A stretch of DNA of 64,000 nucleotides from Ruegeria sp. ANG-R (lineage in GTDB: Bacteria > Pseudomonadota > Alphaproteobacteria > Rhodobacterales > Rhodobacteraceae). Made by a program: the position numbers and the translations under genes. Shown here piece after piece: positions 35,134 to 43,284 of the stretch. The number at the start of each line of letters is the position of its first letter. Positions within the stretch are counted from its first letter, which is position 1. Below the pieces are notes generated by a model. It was not told the origin of the DNA. It did no database searches and was given only the letters and a program-made list of their open reading frames with translations. The stretch lies in contig NZ_JWLJ01000005.1 in the NCBI RefSeq assembly GCF_000813985.1, positions 1-64,000 of the forward strand, in the 5' to 3' direction.

Positions 35134-35937
35134 ATGGCATATATCGCTTTGACAATTGCCGGATCGGACAGCGGCGGCGGCGCTGGTATCCAGGCTGACC
35201 TCAAAGCTATGTCGGCTCTGGGTGTTTACGGCGCAAGTGTCATTACTGCGGTGACGGCCCAGAACACTCACGCCGTGACGGCGGTGCATGGCATTCCGCT
35301 GGATGTGGTTGCGGCGCAAATCAATGCAGTTCTGGGGGATCTGGATGTAGACGCCATCAAAATCGGCATGATGGCGACCCCTGAGATCATTCATACGGTG
35401 GCGGACGCCATCGCAGATTTCAGCGGTCCGATTGTTCTAGATCCGGTAATGGTGGCCAAATCGGGCGATCCGCTACTTGCTGACGAAGCGGTTCGGACGC
35501 TGCGCGATGTGTTGCTGACACGCGCGACGGTTTTGACCCCGAACCTGCCGGAAGCCGCGCGTCTGTTGGATGGGCAGAGTGCGGCGACGGTGGATGATAT
35601 GATCTCGCAGGGTATCGATCTTTGCGGGATCGGCGCAGAATCGGTGCTGATGAAGGGAGGGCACGGTTCCGGGGATATCTGCCACGACCTTCTGATTGAT
35701 GCTTCGGGCGTGATTGCCGAGATAAAGGCACCGCGACGGAATACGAAGAACACCCATGGCACTGGCTGCACCTTGTCGTCTTCGATTGCCGCAGGCCTGG
35801 CCAAGGGCCTGCCGCTGACGGAAGCCGTTGCGCAGGCGCATGACTATCTGCAAGGGGCTATCGCACAGGCGGACGACCTTGGTATCGGTCAGGGTCATGG
35901 GCCCGTGCATCACTTTCATCGGATTTGGCCAGCATGA
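35134..35937 (+). CDS. thiD: Hydroxymethylpyrimidine / phosphomethylpyrimidine kinase
   Basis: Phosphorylates HMP and HMP-P to HMP-PP, the pyrimidine half of thiamin. 267 residues of the ribokinase fold. IAGSDSGGGAGIQADLKAM is near residues 6-24, DPVMVAKSGDPLL holds substrate contacts, and NTHGTGCTLSSSIAAGLAKG is the anion-hole/catalytic stretch. The start is fixed by the GGAG at 35123 and the riboswitch layout. First gene of a ten-gene thiamin operon, ending in an ATGA overlap with thiO. Confidence 0.96.
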   Translation: MAYIALTIAGSDSGGGAGIQADLKAMSALGVYGASVITAVTAQNTHAVTAVHGIPLDVVAAQINAVLGDLDVDAIKIGMMATPEIIHTVADAIADFSGPIVLDPVMVAKSGDPLLADEAVRTLRDVLLTRATVLTPNLPEAARLLDGQSAATVDDMISQGIDLCGIGAESVLMKGGHGSGDICHDLLIDASGVIAEIKAPRRNTKNTHGTGCTLSSSIAAGLAKGLPLTEAVAQAHDYLQGAIAQADDLGIGQGHGPVHHFHRIWPA

Positions 35938-36911
35938 CAATCTGGTCGGTCATAGGGGCTGGCGTGGCTGGTCTGGCAGTGGCCAGCGAATTGACAGCGC
36001 GTGGCGAAAAGGTGCAGGTGTTCGACCCCGGTGGTCTGCCGGGCCCCCATGGTTGTTCATGGTGGGCCGGAGGGATGCTTGCGCCGTGGTGTGAGTATGA
36101 AAACGCCGAAGAACCGGTGCTTCGCATGGGTCAGACAGCCATTGATTGGTGGGCCGCTCGAACGCAGGTGCACCGCGGCGGTACATTGGTTGTTGCGAAC
36201 GCCCGGGATGTGCCGGATTTGCGCCGGTTTGCCCGGCGGACCGAAGGCTTTTCCGAAGTCAGTCGCGATGAGATTGCTTTATTAGAGCCTGATTTATCCG
36301 CGTTCGGCACGGGTCTCTACTTCCGGTCCGAGGCGCATCTTGATCCGCGCCGGGCCCTTCAGGACCTGTGCCGCCAGCTGCGTAACAAGGGGGTCGAGTT
36401 TCACCGCAAACTCGCGCCCAGCCGTCTTGAGAACGCGATCGACTGTCGCGGTTTGCACGCGCGCGATCTGCTCTCTGATTTGCGCGGCGTAAAGGGCGAG
36501 ATGCTGGTTATCCGCTGCCGCGATGTTTCGCTGACGCGCCCGGTGCGTCTGCTGCACCCGCGGATGCCGCTTTATATCGTGCCGCGTGGTGACGGTATCT
36601 ACATGCTGGGCGCGACGATGATCGAATCCGAGGACAGCAGCCGCATCACCGCCCGCTCGATGCTGGAATTGCTCAGCGCGGCCTATGCCCTTAACCCTGC
36701 CTTCGGTGAGGCCGAGGTTCTGGAGATCGGTGTCGATCTGCGCCCGGCCTTCCCGGACAACCTGCCCCGCATCCGACGATTGGGCCGGACCATCTATGCC
36801 AATGGTCTTTACCGGCATGGCTACCTGCTGGCGCCCGCACTGGCACAGGGCGTGGCTGATTTGGCGTTGGAAAACAAACATTCGGAGATGGTCGATGAAG
36901 ATCGTGCTTAA
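35934..36911 (+). CDS. thiO: Glycine oxidase ThiO
   Basis: FAD-dependent amine oxidase making dehydroglycine (iminoglycine) for the thiazole half of thiamin in aerobic bacteria. 325 residues. The dinucleotide-binding motif VIGAGVAGLAVASEL is near the N-terminus, with the acidic residue of the second strand in QVFDPGG. The C-terminal region has YIVPRGDGIYMLGATM and GLYRHGYLLAPALAQGVADL, typical of DadA-like oxidases. It starts in the thiD stop (ATGA) and overlaps thiS by 17 bases. Oxygen-using ThiO here replaces ThiH, which uses tyrosine. Confidence 0.92.
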   Translation: MTIWSVIGAGVAGLAVASELTARGEKVQVFDPGGLPGPHGCSWWAGGMLAPWCEYENAEEPVLRMGQTAIDWWAARTQVHRGGTLVVANARDVPDLRRFARRTEGFSEVSRDEIALLEPDLSAFGTGLYFRSEAHLDPRRALQDLCRQLRNKGVEFHRKLAPSRLENAIDCRGLHARDLLSDLRGVKGEMLVIRCRDVSLTRPVRLLHPRMPLYIVPRGDGIYMLGATMIESEDSSRITARSMLELLSAAYALNPAFGEAEVLEIGVDLRPAFPDNLPRIRRLGRTIYANGLYRHGYLLAPALAQGVADLALENKHSEMVDEDRA

Positions 36912-37089
36912 CGGCGCGCCGCGTGAAGTGTGCGCCCAAACCCTGTCAGAATTGCTTGAGGAGTGCGGGTTCTCGGGCCGTGTGGCCACCGCCGTGAACG
37001 AAGTTTTCGTGGCCTCAAGTTTGCGCATCTCTCACCGATTGGCAGATGGTGACCGGGTCGAGGTCGTCGCCCCAATGCAGGGGGGCTGA
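36895..37089 (+). CDS. thiS: Sulfur carrier protein ThiS
   Basis: 64-residue ubiquitin-fold carrier, adenylated by ThiF and loaded with sulfur as a C-terminal thiocarboxylate for thiazole synthesis. It begins [12 protein letters not shown] and ends [10 protein letters not shown], with the required terminal Gly-Gly. It overlaps the end of thiO and is followed 2 bases later by thiG. Confidence 0.95.
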   Translation: MKIVLNGAPREVCAQTLSELLEECGFSGRVATAVNEVFVASSLRISHRLADGDRVEVVAPMQGG

Positions 37090-37091
37090 GG

Positions 37092-37856
37092 ATGAAAACC
37101 TTCTACGGAACCCGCTTACCCAATCCACTGATGCTGGGCACAGCGCAATATCCCAGCCCTGCCATTCTGGAGCGGGCATTTCGTGAAAGTGGCGCCGGGG
37201 TTGCCACGGTCTCGCTGCGGCGTGAGTCCGGTGCCGGGCAAACCTTTTGGCAGATGATCCGCGAATTGGGCGTTTTGATCCTGCCCAACACGGCAGGGTG
37301 CCATACGGTGAAGGAAGCCGTGACCACTGCTCACATGGCGCGCGAAGTCTTTGAGACGCCATGGATCAAGCTGGAACTGATCGGCCATACAGACAGTCTG
37401 CAACCGGATGTGTTCCAACTGGTCGAGGCTGCGCGCATCCTGACCGAGGATGGGTTTCAGGTTTTTCCTTACACCACCGACGACCTGATCGTCGGCGAAC
37501 GCCTGCTTGAGGCCGGATGCGAGGTGTTGATGCCTTGGGGCGCACCCATTGGTTCGGGTCGCGGTCTGAACAACGAATACGCCCTGCGGGCGATGCGGGC
37601 GGAATTTACTGATGTCCCGCTGGTCATCGACGCGGGGATCGGCCTGCCCAGCCATGCCGCCCATGCGATGGAGCTTGGATATGACGCCGTGCTGCTGAAC
37701 ACCGCCGTGGCTCGCGCCGGAGATCCTCAAATGATGGCTAGGGCCATGGCTCGGGGAATTGAAGCAGGGATGCTGGCTCATCAAGCTGACCCGATCGAGC
37801 CGCGAGATATGGCCGAGCCTTCGACCCCGGTGATCGGTAAGGCCTTCCTGTCATGA
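37092..37856 (+). CDS. thiG: Thiazole synthase ThiG
   Basis: Condenses deoxyxylulose phosphate, dehydroglycine and ThiS thiocarboxylate into the thiazole phosphate. 254-residue TIM barrel. The Schiff-base lysine is in WIKLELIGH (near 95-103). Phosphate-binding and conserved loops include [33 protein letters not shown] and [16 protein letters not shown] overlap with thiE. Confidence 0.96.
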   Translation: MKTFYGTRLPNPLMLGTAQYPSPAILERAFRESGAGVATVSLRRESGAGQTFWQMIRELGVLILPNTAGCHTVKEAVTTAHMAREVFETPWIKLELIGHTDSLQPDVFQLVEAARILTEDGFQVFPYTTDDLIVGERLLEAGCEVLMPWGAPIGSGRGLNNEYALRAMRAEFTDVPLVIDAGIGLPSHAAHAMELGYDAVLLNTAVARAGDPQMMARAMARGIEAGMLAHQADPIEPRDMAEPSTPVIGKAFLS

Positions 37857-38449
37857 CGCTGGATCGTTTTTATCCGATTTTCGACCATTCTGATTGGTTG
37901 CGACGCATGTTGCCCTTGGGAGCCAGGTTGGTGCAGCTGCGGGTAAAGGACCAGCCAGAAGAGGTGGTGCACGAGCAGATTGCAATGTCACGTGATCTCT
38001 GTCGGGCACACGGTGCTGTTCTCGTGGTGAATGACTATTGGCAGGACGCAATTGATCTGGGCTGTGACTGGGTTCATCTGGGGCAGGAGGATCTGGACGA
38101 AGCAGACCTGAAAGCCATCCGAAAAGCGGGTTTGAAGCTGGGTGTTTCCACCCACGATGATGACGAGCTTGAGCGCGTCCTGACGATGGACCCGGACTAT
38201 GTCGCGCTGGGCCCTGTCTATCCGACGATCCTGAAAAAGATGAAATGGCATCAGCAGGGCTTGCCGCGCGTTACCGAGTGGAAAGCCCGTGTCGGTGATA
38301 TTCCACTGGTCGGCGTCGGCGGTATGAGTGTTGAACGCGCGCCGGGTGTGCTGGAAGCGGGGGCCGATATCGTCTCGGTCGTCACGGATATTACCCTGAA
38401 CCGCGACCCCGAGGCGCGTGTGCGCGCGTGGATTGAGGCCACAAGATGA
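37853..38449 (+). CDS. thiE: Thiamin-phosphate synthase ThiE
   Basis: Joins HMP-PP and thiazole phosphate to thiamin phosphate. 198 residues, slightly shorter than the usual ~210. Motifs: [11 protein letters not shown] (pyrophosphate lysine in the usual QLR-x-K position), [48 protein letters not shown] and [20 protein letters not shown]. The loop after GPVYPT reads [12 protein letters not shown], where many enzymes have T-K-K. ATGA overlap with thiF. Confidence 0.94.
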   Translation: MTLDRFYPIFDHSDWLRRMLPLGARLVQLRVKDQPEEVVHEQIAMSRDLCRAHGAVLVVNDYWQDAIDLGCDWVHLGQEDLDEADLKAIRKAGLKLGVSTHDDDELERVLTMDPDYVALGPVYPTILKKMKWHQQGLPRVTEWKARVGDIPLVGVGGMSVERAPGVLEAGADIVSVVTDITLNRDPEARVRAWIEATR

Positions 38450-39411
38450 GCCGATATTCCCGCCAGATGTTACTGCCCGAGGTTGGGGCCGACGGACAAG
38501 CGCGCCTGGCGTCGGCGCGCGTGCTGGTGGTGGGTGCCGGTGGGCTGGCTGCTCCGGCTCTGCCCTTGCTGGCTGGTGCCGGGGTCGGGCGAATCACGAT
38601 AGTGGATGGCGATACGGTCGATCTTTCCAACCTGCATCGCCAGACCTTGTTTGCCGAAGCGGATCGCGGACGGTTCAAAGCAGATGTCGCCGCTGATCGC
38701 TGTGGTGCGCTGAACAGTGAAGTCGAGGCCATCGGCCACGCACAGGCTCTGACATCCGAGAATGTGGCCGCATTCGTTGCCCAGGCGGATGTGATCCTCG
38801 ATTGCGCAGACAGTTATGCGGCGAGTTATATCCTGTCGGACAGTTGTCTGGCCCAAGGCAAGCCCCTGATCAGCGCGTCGGTGCTTGGCCTATCGGGCTA
38901 TGTTGGCGGCTTCTGCGGTGGTGCCCCATCCTTGCGGGCGTTGTTCCCTGATGCGCCTGACAGTGGTGCCAGCTGCGCCACGGCCGGAGTTCTGGGTCCC
39001 GTTGTTGGCGTCACGGGCGCGATGCAGGCGCAGATGGTGCTGAGCCTGCTTCTGGGCATGGGGCCATCGCCTCTGGGCCAGATGGTCCAATATGATGGCG
39101 GTACGCTCCGCGGCAGTTCGTTCAGATTTGACGACGCAGCCGAGCCGAACCATTGTTTCCGCTTTCTCTCGGCCAGCCAGCTCACCTCCGACGATCGGAT
39201 TATCGAACTGCGGGGCGAGGACGAAGCACCGGTCCGAATACACCCGGATGCACAGCGCGTGCCTTTGGACGAACTTCGAAAATCAGAGCCTAACAAAGGA
39301 AAACGACTGGCGCTGTGCTGCGCCACCGGGCTGCGCGCCTGGCGCGCAGCCGAACAAATCCAACCAGATTGGCCGGGCGAGATCGTTCTCGTCGCGGCTT
39401 CAACCTCGTGA
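38446..39411 (+). CDS. thiF: ThiF-type adenylyltransferase with C-terminal rhodanese-like domain
   Basis: Adenylates the C-terminus of ThiS. 321 residues. RYSRQMLLPEVG is the family opening and VLVVGAGGLAAPALPLLAGAG the nucleotide-binding loop. VDGDTVDLSNLHRQTLF and DCADSYAASYILSD follow. The tail (about 255-321) looks like a shortened rhodanese domain: VPLDELR then LCCATGLRAWRAAEQI, whose active-site cysteine loop could pass sulfur to ThiS (inference). A MoeB-type role is possible, but the neighbours favour thiamin. Confidence 0.9.
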   Translation: MSRYSRQMLLPEVGADGQARLASARVLVVGAGGLAAPALPLLAGAGVGRITIVDGDTVDLSNLHRQTLFAEADRGRFKADVAADRCGALNSEVEAIGHAQALTSENVAAFVAQADVILDCADSYAASYILSDSCLAQGKPLISASVLGLSGYVGGFCGGAPSLRALFPDAPDSGASCATAGVLGPVVGVTGAMQAQMVLSLLLGMGPSPLGQMVQYDGGTLRGSSFRFDDAAEPNHCFRFLSASQLTSDDRIIELRGEDEAPVRIHPDAQRVPLDELRKSEPNKGKRLALCCATGLRAWRAAEQIQPDWPGEIVLVAASTS

Positions 39412-39430
39412 ACAGAAGGAAACGCGAGAC

Positions 39431-40366
39431 ATGAAAAAACTGATCACGGCCGCTGCTCTGTTGGCCGCCGCACCCGCCTGGGCCGAGGACAAGATGACCG
39501 TCCTGCTGGACTGGTTCATCAACCCCGATCACGGTCCGATCATTGTGGCGCAGGAAAACGGTTACTTTGCCGAGCAGGGGCTTGAGGTTGAAATCGTCCC
39601 GCCCGCCGATCCGTCCGCGCCACCACGTCTGGTTGCCGCCGGTCAGGCCGATCTGGCCGTGTCCTACCAACCGCAGCTGCATCTTCAGATTCACGAGGGC
39701 CTGCCCCTGAAGCGCGTCGGCACATTGGTTGCCACGCCTCTGAACTGCCTGCTGGTTCTAAAGGACGGCCCGATCAAATCGCCTGCGGACCTGAAGGATA
39801 AAAAGATCGGTTTCTCGGTCGCGGGCGTGGAAGAGGCGGTTCTGGGCACTGTGCTGGGCAAGTACGACGTGAAACTCGACGAGGTCGAACTGATCAACGT
39901 CAACTTCTCGCTTTCACCTTCGCTGATGTCCGGGCAGGTGGACGCGGTCATCGGGGCTTATCGCAATTTCGAGCTGAACCAGATGGATATCGAAGGCGCC
40001 CCCGGCACCTGTTTTTATATCGAGGAAGAGGGCGTGCCCGCCTATGACGAGCTGATCTACGTCGCCAATCCCGAAACCATGGATACCGACAAGGTAACCC
40101 GTTTCCTGGCCGCGACCGAAAAAGCGACTCAGTTCATCGTCAACAACCCGGAAAAAAGCTGGGAGATCTTCGCAGCCACCTCACCTGAACTGCAGGACGA
40201 GTTGAACGCCCGCGCCTGGGTCGACACGTTGCCGCGTTTTGCCCTGCGCCCGGCGGGTCTTGAGGCCGGTCGTTATGCAAGGTTCGAGGCGTTCCTGAAC
40301 GACAGCGGCATGATCGACAGCGTCAATCCGGTCAGTGACATTGCCATCGACGTGACCGCGCAATGA
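39431..40366 (+). CDS. thiY: Periplasmic binding protein ThiY (pyrimidine precursor uptake)
   Basis: 311 residues. A Sec signal peptide (MKKLITAAALLAAAPAWA) is followed by an NMT1/THI5-like binding fold: VLLDWFINPDHGPIIVAQEN, LEVEIVPPADPSAPPRLVA and LAVSYQPQL. Relatives bind formylaminopyrimidine or other HMP precursors and feed them to an ABC importer. The permease and ATPase partners (thiX, thiZ) lie two and three genes downstream, with tenA between. It starts 19 bases after thiF; ATG 39431 is fixed by the signal peptide. Confidence 0.93.
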   Translation: MKKLITAAALLAAAPAWAEDKMTVLLDWFINPDHGPIIVAQENGYFAEQGLEVEIVPPADPSAPPRLVAAGQADLAVSYQPQLHLQIHEGLPLKRVGTLVATPLNCLLVLKDGPIKSPADLKDKKIGFSVAGVEEAVLGTVLGKYDVKLDEVELINVNFSLSPSLMSGQVDAVIGAYRNFELNQMDIEGAPGTCFYIEEEGVPAYDELIYVANPETMDTDKVTRFLAATEKATQFIVNNPEKSWEIFAATSPELQDELNARAWVDTLPRFALRPAGLEAGRYARFEAFLNDSGMIDSVNPVSDIAIDVTAQ

Positions 40367-41037
40367 GCGGCTATGGCAAAGCCTTCGCCCTGATGCGGGA
40401 TGCGGCGCGGGACCCGTGGCGGGATTATACCCGCCACGCCTTTGTCGAAGGCATGAAAGACGGAACGCTTCCGCGCAAGGCGTTCCTGCACTATCTGCAG
40501 CAGGACTACGTGTTCCTGATCCATTTCTCGCGTGCCTGGGCGCTGGCGGTGGTGAAATCGGAAACGCATGAGGAAATGCTGGCCGCAGCGCGTACAGTGA
40601 ATGGGCTTATCAGCGAAGAGATGAAGCTGCATATCGGTATTTGCGAAGCCGAAGGTATTCCACAGGATCAGCTGTTCGCAACGCCCGAGCGGCAGGAAAA
40701 CCTCGCATACACGCGATTTGTGCTTGAGGCCGGATACAGCGGCGATCTGCTGGATCTGCTGGCGGCACTTGCGCCTTGTGTCATGGGCTATGGCGAGATC
40801 GGCGCGCGGCTGGCGATCGAGGCGACCTCGGACACCTATCGCGACTGGATCAACACTTATGCCGGTGAGGATTACCAAGCTGCGTGCAAAGCGGTTGGAG
40901 AGCTTATGGATCAGGCTCTAACACGGCGCATTAGGGCGGATTTTGAGACCTCCCCGCGCTGGGATCGCCTGTGCCAGACCTTCACGACAGCCACCGCTCT
41001 GGAGGTCAATTTCTGGCAAATGGGCCTGACCCCATGA
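40363..41037 (+). CDS. tenA: TenA-family aminopyrimidine aminohydrolase / thiaminase II
   Basis: 224 residues. TenA enzymes hydrolyse aminopyrimidines from degraded thiamin to HMP. The family features are HYLQQDYVFLIHFSRAW (near 44-60), YGEIG in LAPCVMGYGEIGARL with the nucleophilic cysteine, and the C-terminal glutamate in ATALEVNFWQMGL. The position inside a ThiXYZ importer set supports a salvage role. ATGA overlaps on both sides. Confidence 0.93.
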   Translation: MSGYGKAFALMRDAARDPWRDYTRHAFVEGMKDGTLPRKAFLHYLQQDYVFLIHFSRAWALAVVKSETHEEMLAAARTVNGLISEEMKLHIGICEAEGIPQDQLFATPERQENLAYTRFVLEAGYSGDLLDLLAALAPCVMGYGEIGARLAIEATSDTYRDWINTYAGEDYQAACKAVGELMDQALTRRIRADFETSPRWDRLCQTFTTATALEVNFWQMGLTP

Positions 41038-41759
41038 CACCCGCGCCCGATTTGTCGATCAGCGGCACGGCCACCATAGATGGCGCGACCCTGTTCGCGC
41101 CGTTGACCCTGACCCTTGGGGCCGGGGCGTGGACCTGTCTGCTGGGTGGATCGGGCGTGGGAAAAACCACCGTTCTGCGGCTGATTGCGGGTTTGGAGAC
41201 CGGGGCTGAATTCACCGGCCGGATCACCGCGAGCGACGGTCGGCCTGTGTCCGAACGTGTCGCTTATATGGCGCAGGACGATCTGCTGTTGCCATGGGCG
41301 ACCGTGGCGCAGAATGTCTCGCTGGGGGCCCGCTTGCGGGGCGAAACCGTCGATCTGGACCGCCGAGATCGGCTGATCGAACGGATGCGCCTGCAGGATC
41401 ACTTGACCAGGAAACCATCGGAACTGTCAGGCGGCCAACGTCAACGCGTGGCCCTTGCCCGCACGCTGATGGAGGACCGCCCCATCGTTCTGCTGGACGA
41501 GCCCTTCTCGGCCCTTGACGCCCGCACCCGCGCAGACATGCAGGATTTGGCTGCCGAGGCGCTGCGGGGTCGGACCGTTTTGCTGGTCACCCATGACCCG
41601 GCCGAGGCCGCGCGCCTGGGTCAATCCATAGTGGTGATGACGCAACACGGATTGACGCCCTGTGATCCGCCCGCGGCACCTGCGCCGCGCGCTGTGGACG
41701 ATCCCAACGCATTGGAAACGCAGGGTGCGCTGCTGAAATTGCTGAGAGAGGCAGCATGA
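41034..41759 (+). CDS. thiZ: ABC importer ATP-binding protein ThiZ
   Basis: 241-residue ATPase subunit of the pyrimidine-precursor importer. Walker A GGSGVGKTTVLRL (near 38-50), Q-loop in AYMAQDDLLLPW, signature LSGGQRQRVALART (near 133-146), Walker B IVLLDEPFSALD and H-loop THDPAEAARL. ATG 41034 overlaps the tenA stop; the longer frame to 40971 lies inside tenA. ATGA overlap with thiX. Confidence 0.92.
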   Translation: MTPAPDLSISGTATIDGATLFAPLTLTLGAGAWTCLLGGSGVGKTTVLRLIAGLETGAEFTGRITASDGRPVSERVAYMAQDDLLLPWATVAQNVSLGARLRGETVDLDRRDRLIERMRLQDHLTRKPSELSGGQRQRVALARTLMEDRPIVLLDEPFSALDARTRADMQDLAAEALRGRTVLLVTHDPAEAARLGQSIVVMTQHGLTPCDPPAAPAPRAVDDPNALETQGALLKLLREAA

Positions 41760-42490
41760 GATACCTCTCGGCCCTTGCCGCGACACTATTTGCGCTGGCC
41801 GTCTGGCAGGGCGTTGTTTCGCTGACCGGCCTGCCGAAATTCATCCTGCCCGGTCCGGGGTTGGTGGCCGAAACCTGGTGGCAAAACCGCTGGCTGATTG
41901 CCGAACATACATGGACCACCGCTGTCGAAGTTGTCATCGGTCTTGCCTGCGGGACGCTTCTGGGGGTGGTCACTGCGCTGCAACTGGCAAATTCGCGCGT
42001 CGCGCGGGTGCTGGTGCAGCCGATGCTGGTGTTCACTCAGGCTCTGCCCGTGTTCGCGCTGGCTCCGCTGCTGACGCTATGGCTTGGTTATGGCCTGTGG
42101 TCCAAGGTCGCCATGGCGGTACTGATCATCTATTTCCCGATCACCTCGTCCTTCTTTGACGGGTTGATGCGCACGCCTGCCGGATATCTGGACCTGGCGC
42201 GCACGATGCAGGCCAGCCGCGGCGCGGTTCTGTGGCATATCCGTATTCCCGCGGCCCTGCCGTCGCTGGCGTCGGGGATGCGGCTGGCAGCGGTCTATGC
42301 ACCGATCGGCGCGGTGATTGGCGAGTGGGTCGGGTCCTCGCAAGGGCTGGGATATCTGATGTTGCTGGCCAATGGCCGCGCCAAGACCGACCTGATGTTC
42401 GCGGCGATGCTGACGCTGGGGGTGTTCTCGATCTTGCTGCATATGATTGTCCGCCGTGCTACGGCAGGCATGGCCGGCGAGATGCGTTAA
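41756..42490 (+). CDS. thiX: ABC importer permease ThiX
   Basis: 244-residue inner-membrane permease of the binding-protein-dependent type. It has about six helices and the EAA-like coupling loop ARTMQASRGAVLWHIRIPAALPSLASG (near 143-170). It ends the riboswitch-controlled set; radC follows after 35 bases, past a short hairpin (AATCGG 42493-42498 / CCGATT 42502-42507) with no T run. Confidence 0.92.
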   Translation: MRYLSALAATLFALAVWQGVVSLTGLPKFILPGPGLVAETWWQNRWLIAEHTWTTAVEVVIGLACGTLLGVVTALQLANSRVARVLVQPMLVFTQALPVFALAPLLTLWLGYGLWSKVAMAVLIIYFPITSSFFDGLMRTPAGYLDLARTMQASRGAVLWHIRIPAALPSLASGMRLAAVYAPIGAVIGEWVGSSQGLGYLMLLANGRAKTDLMFAAMLTLGVFSILLHMIVRRATAGMAGEMR

Positions 42491-42525
42491 CCAATCGGAA
42501 ACCGATTCTGCGGCAGGGTGAACCC

Positions 42526-43281
42526 ATGACACAGGACGCCTTTGCCGAAGCCCCGATGCTGTTCGATACGGATGAAGCGCCAGCGCAGCCGCTGCCGAGT
42601 GGTCGGTTACCCTCCTACATCAAAGATCACCGCAAGCGGCTGCGCGAACGGTTCATGTCCGGCGGCTCGGCGGCGATGCCGGATTACGAGTTGCTGGAGC
42701 TGGTGCTGTTCCGATCCATCTCCCGGCAGGATGTGAAACCACTGGCGCGGGCGTTGATGGACGCGTTTGGTGATTTCAACCGCGTCTTGACCGCGCCCGA
42801 GGAACGGCTGCGCCAGATCAAAGGCGTAGGCGATACCGTCATCACCGATCTGAAAATCCTTGAGGCTTGCGCTCACCGCATGGCCCGCGCCCGGGTGATG
42901 CAACGGCATGTGATTTCGGGCTGGGACGCGCTTCTGGATTATTGCCACACAACGATGGCGCATCGCGAGACCGAACAGTTTCGGGTGTTCTATCTGGATC
43001 GCAAGAACGTTCTGATCGCGGATGAGGAACAGGCCAAGGGCACCGTAGATCACGTTCCCGTCTATCCACGCGAGGTGGCGAAACGGGCGCTGGAACTAAA
43101 CGCCTCGGCACTTATTGTTGTGCACAATCACCCGTCCGGCGATCCGACACCCTCGCAATCGGATATCGACATGACCAATCGGATACAGGATGCATGTTCA
43201 GCGCTGGGCCTGACCCTGCATGATCACCTGATCATCGGCAAATCAACCGAGCTTAGCTTTCGGGCGCAAGGGTATCTGTAA
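42526..43281 (+). CDS. radC: RadC family (JAB/MPN domain) DNA repair-associated protein
   Basis: 251 residues. The N-terminal helix-hairpin-helix region includes LRQIKGVGDTVITDL. The C-terminal JAB metalloprotease-like domain has the metal motif VHNHPSGDPTPSQSDID (H-x-H...S-x7-D) and HDHLIIGK. The biological role of RadC proteins is unsettled despite the name. ATG 42526 has AGGGTG upstream; the open frame from 42232 lies in thiX. Convergent with the PstS/OmpA gene, with 3 bases between stops. Confidence 0.93.
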   Translation: MTQDAFAEAPMLFDTDEAPAQPLPSGRLPSYIKDHRKRLRERFMSGGSAAMPDYELLELVLFRSISRQDVKPLARALMDAFGDFNRVLTAPEERLRQIKGVGDTVITDLKILEACAHRMARARVMQRHVISGWDALLDYCHTTMAHRETEQFRVFYLDRKNVLIADEEQAKGTVDHVPVYPREVAKRALELNASALIVVHNHPSGDPTPSQSDIDMTNRIQDACSALGLTLHDHLIIGKSTELSFRAQGYL

Positions 43282-43284
43282 GGT

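Noticed and set aside
42493..42507. A 6-bp hairpin between thiX and radC as the end of the thiamin operon.
   Set aside because: The stem is short, has a 3-base loop and no T tract; read-through into radC cannot be excluded.
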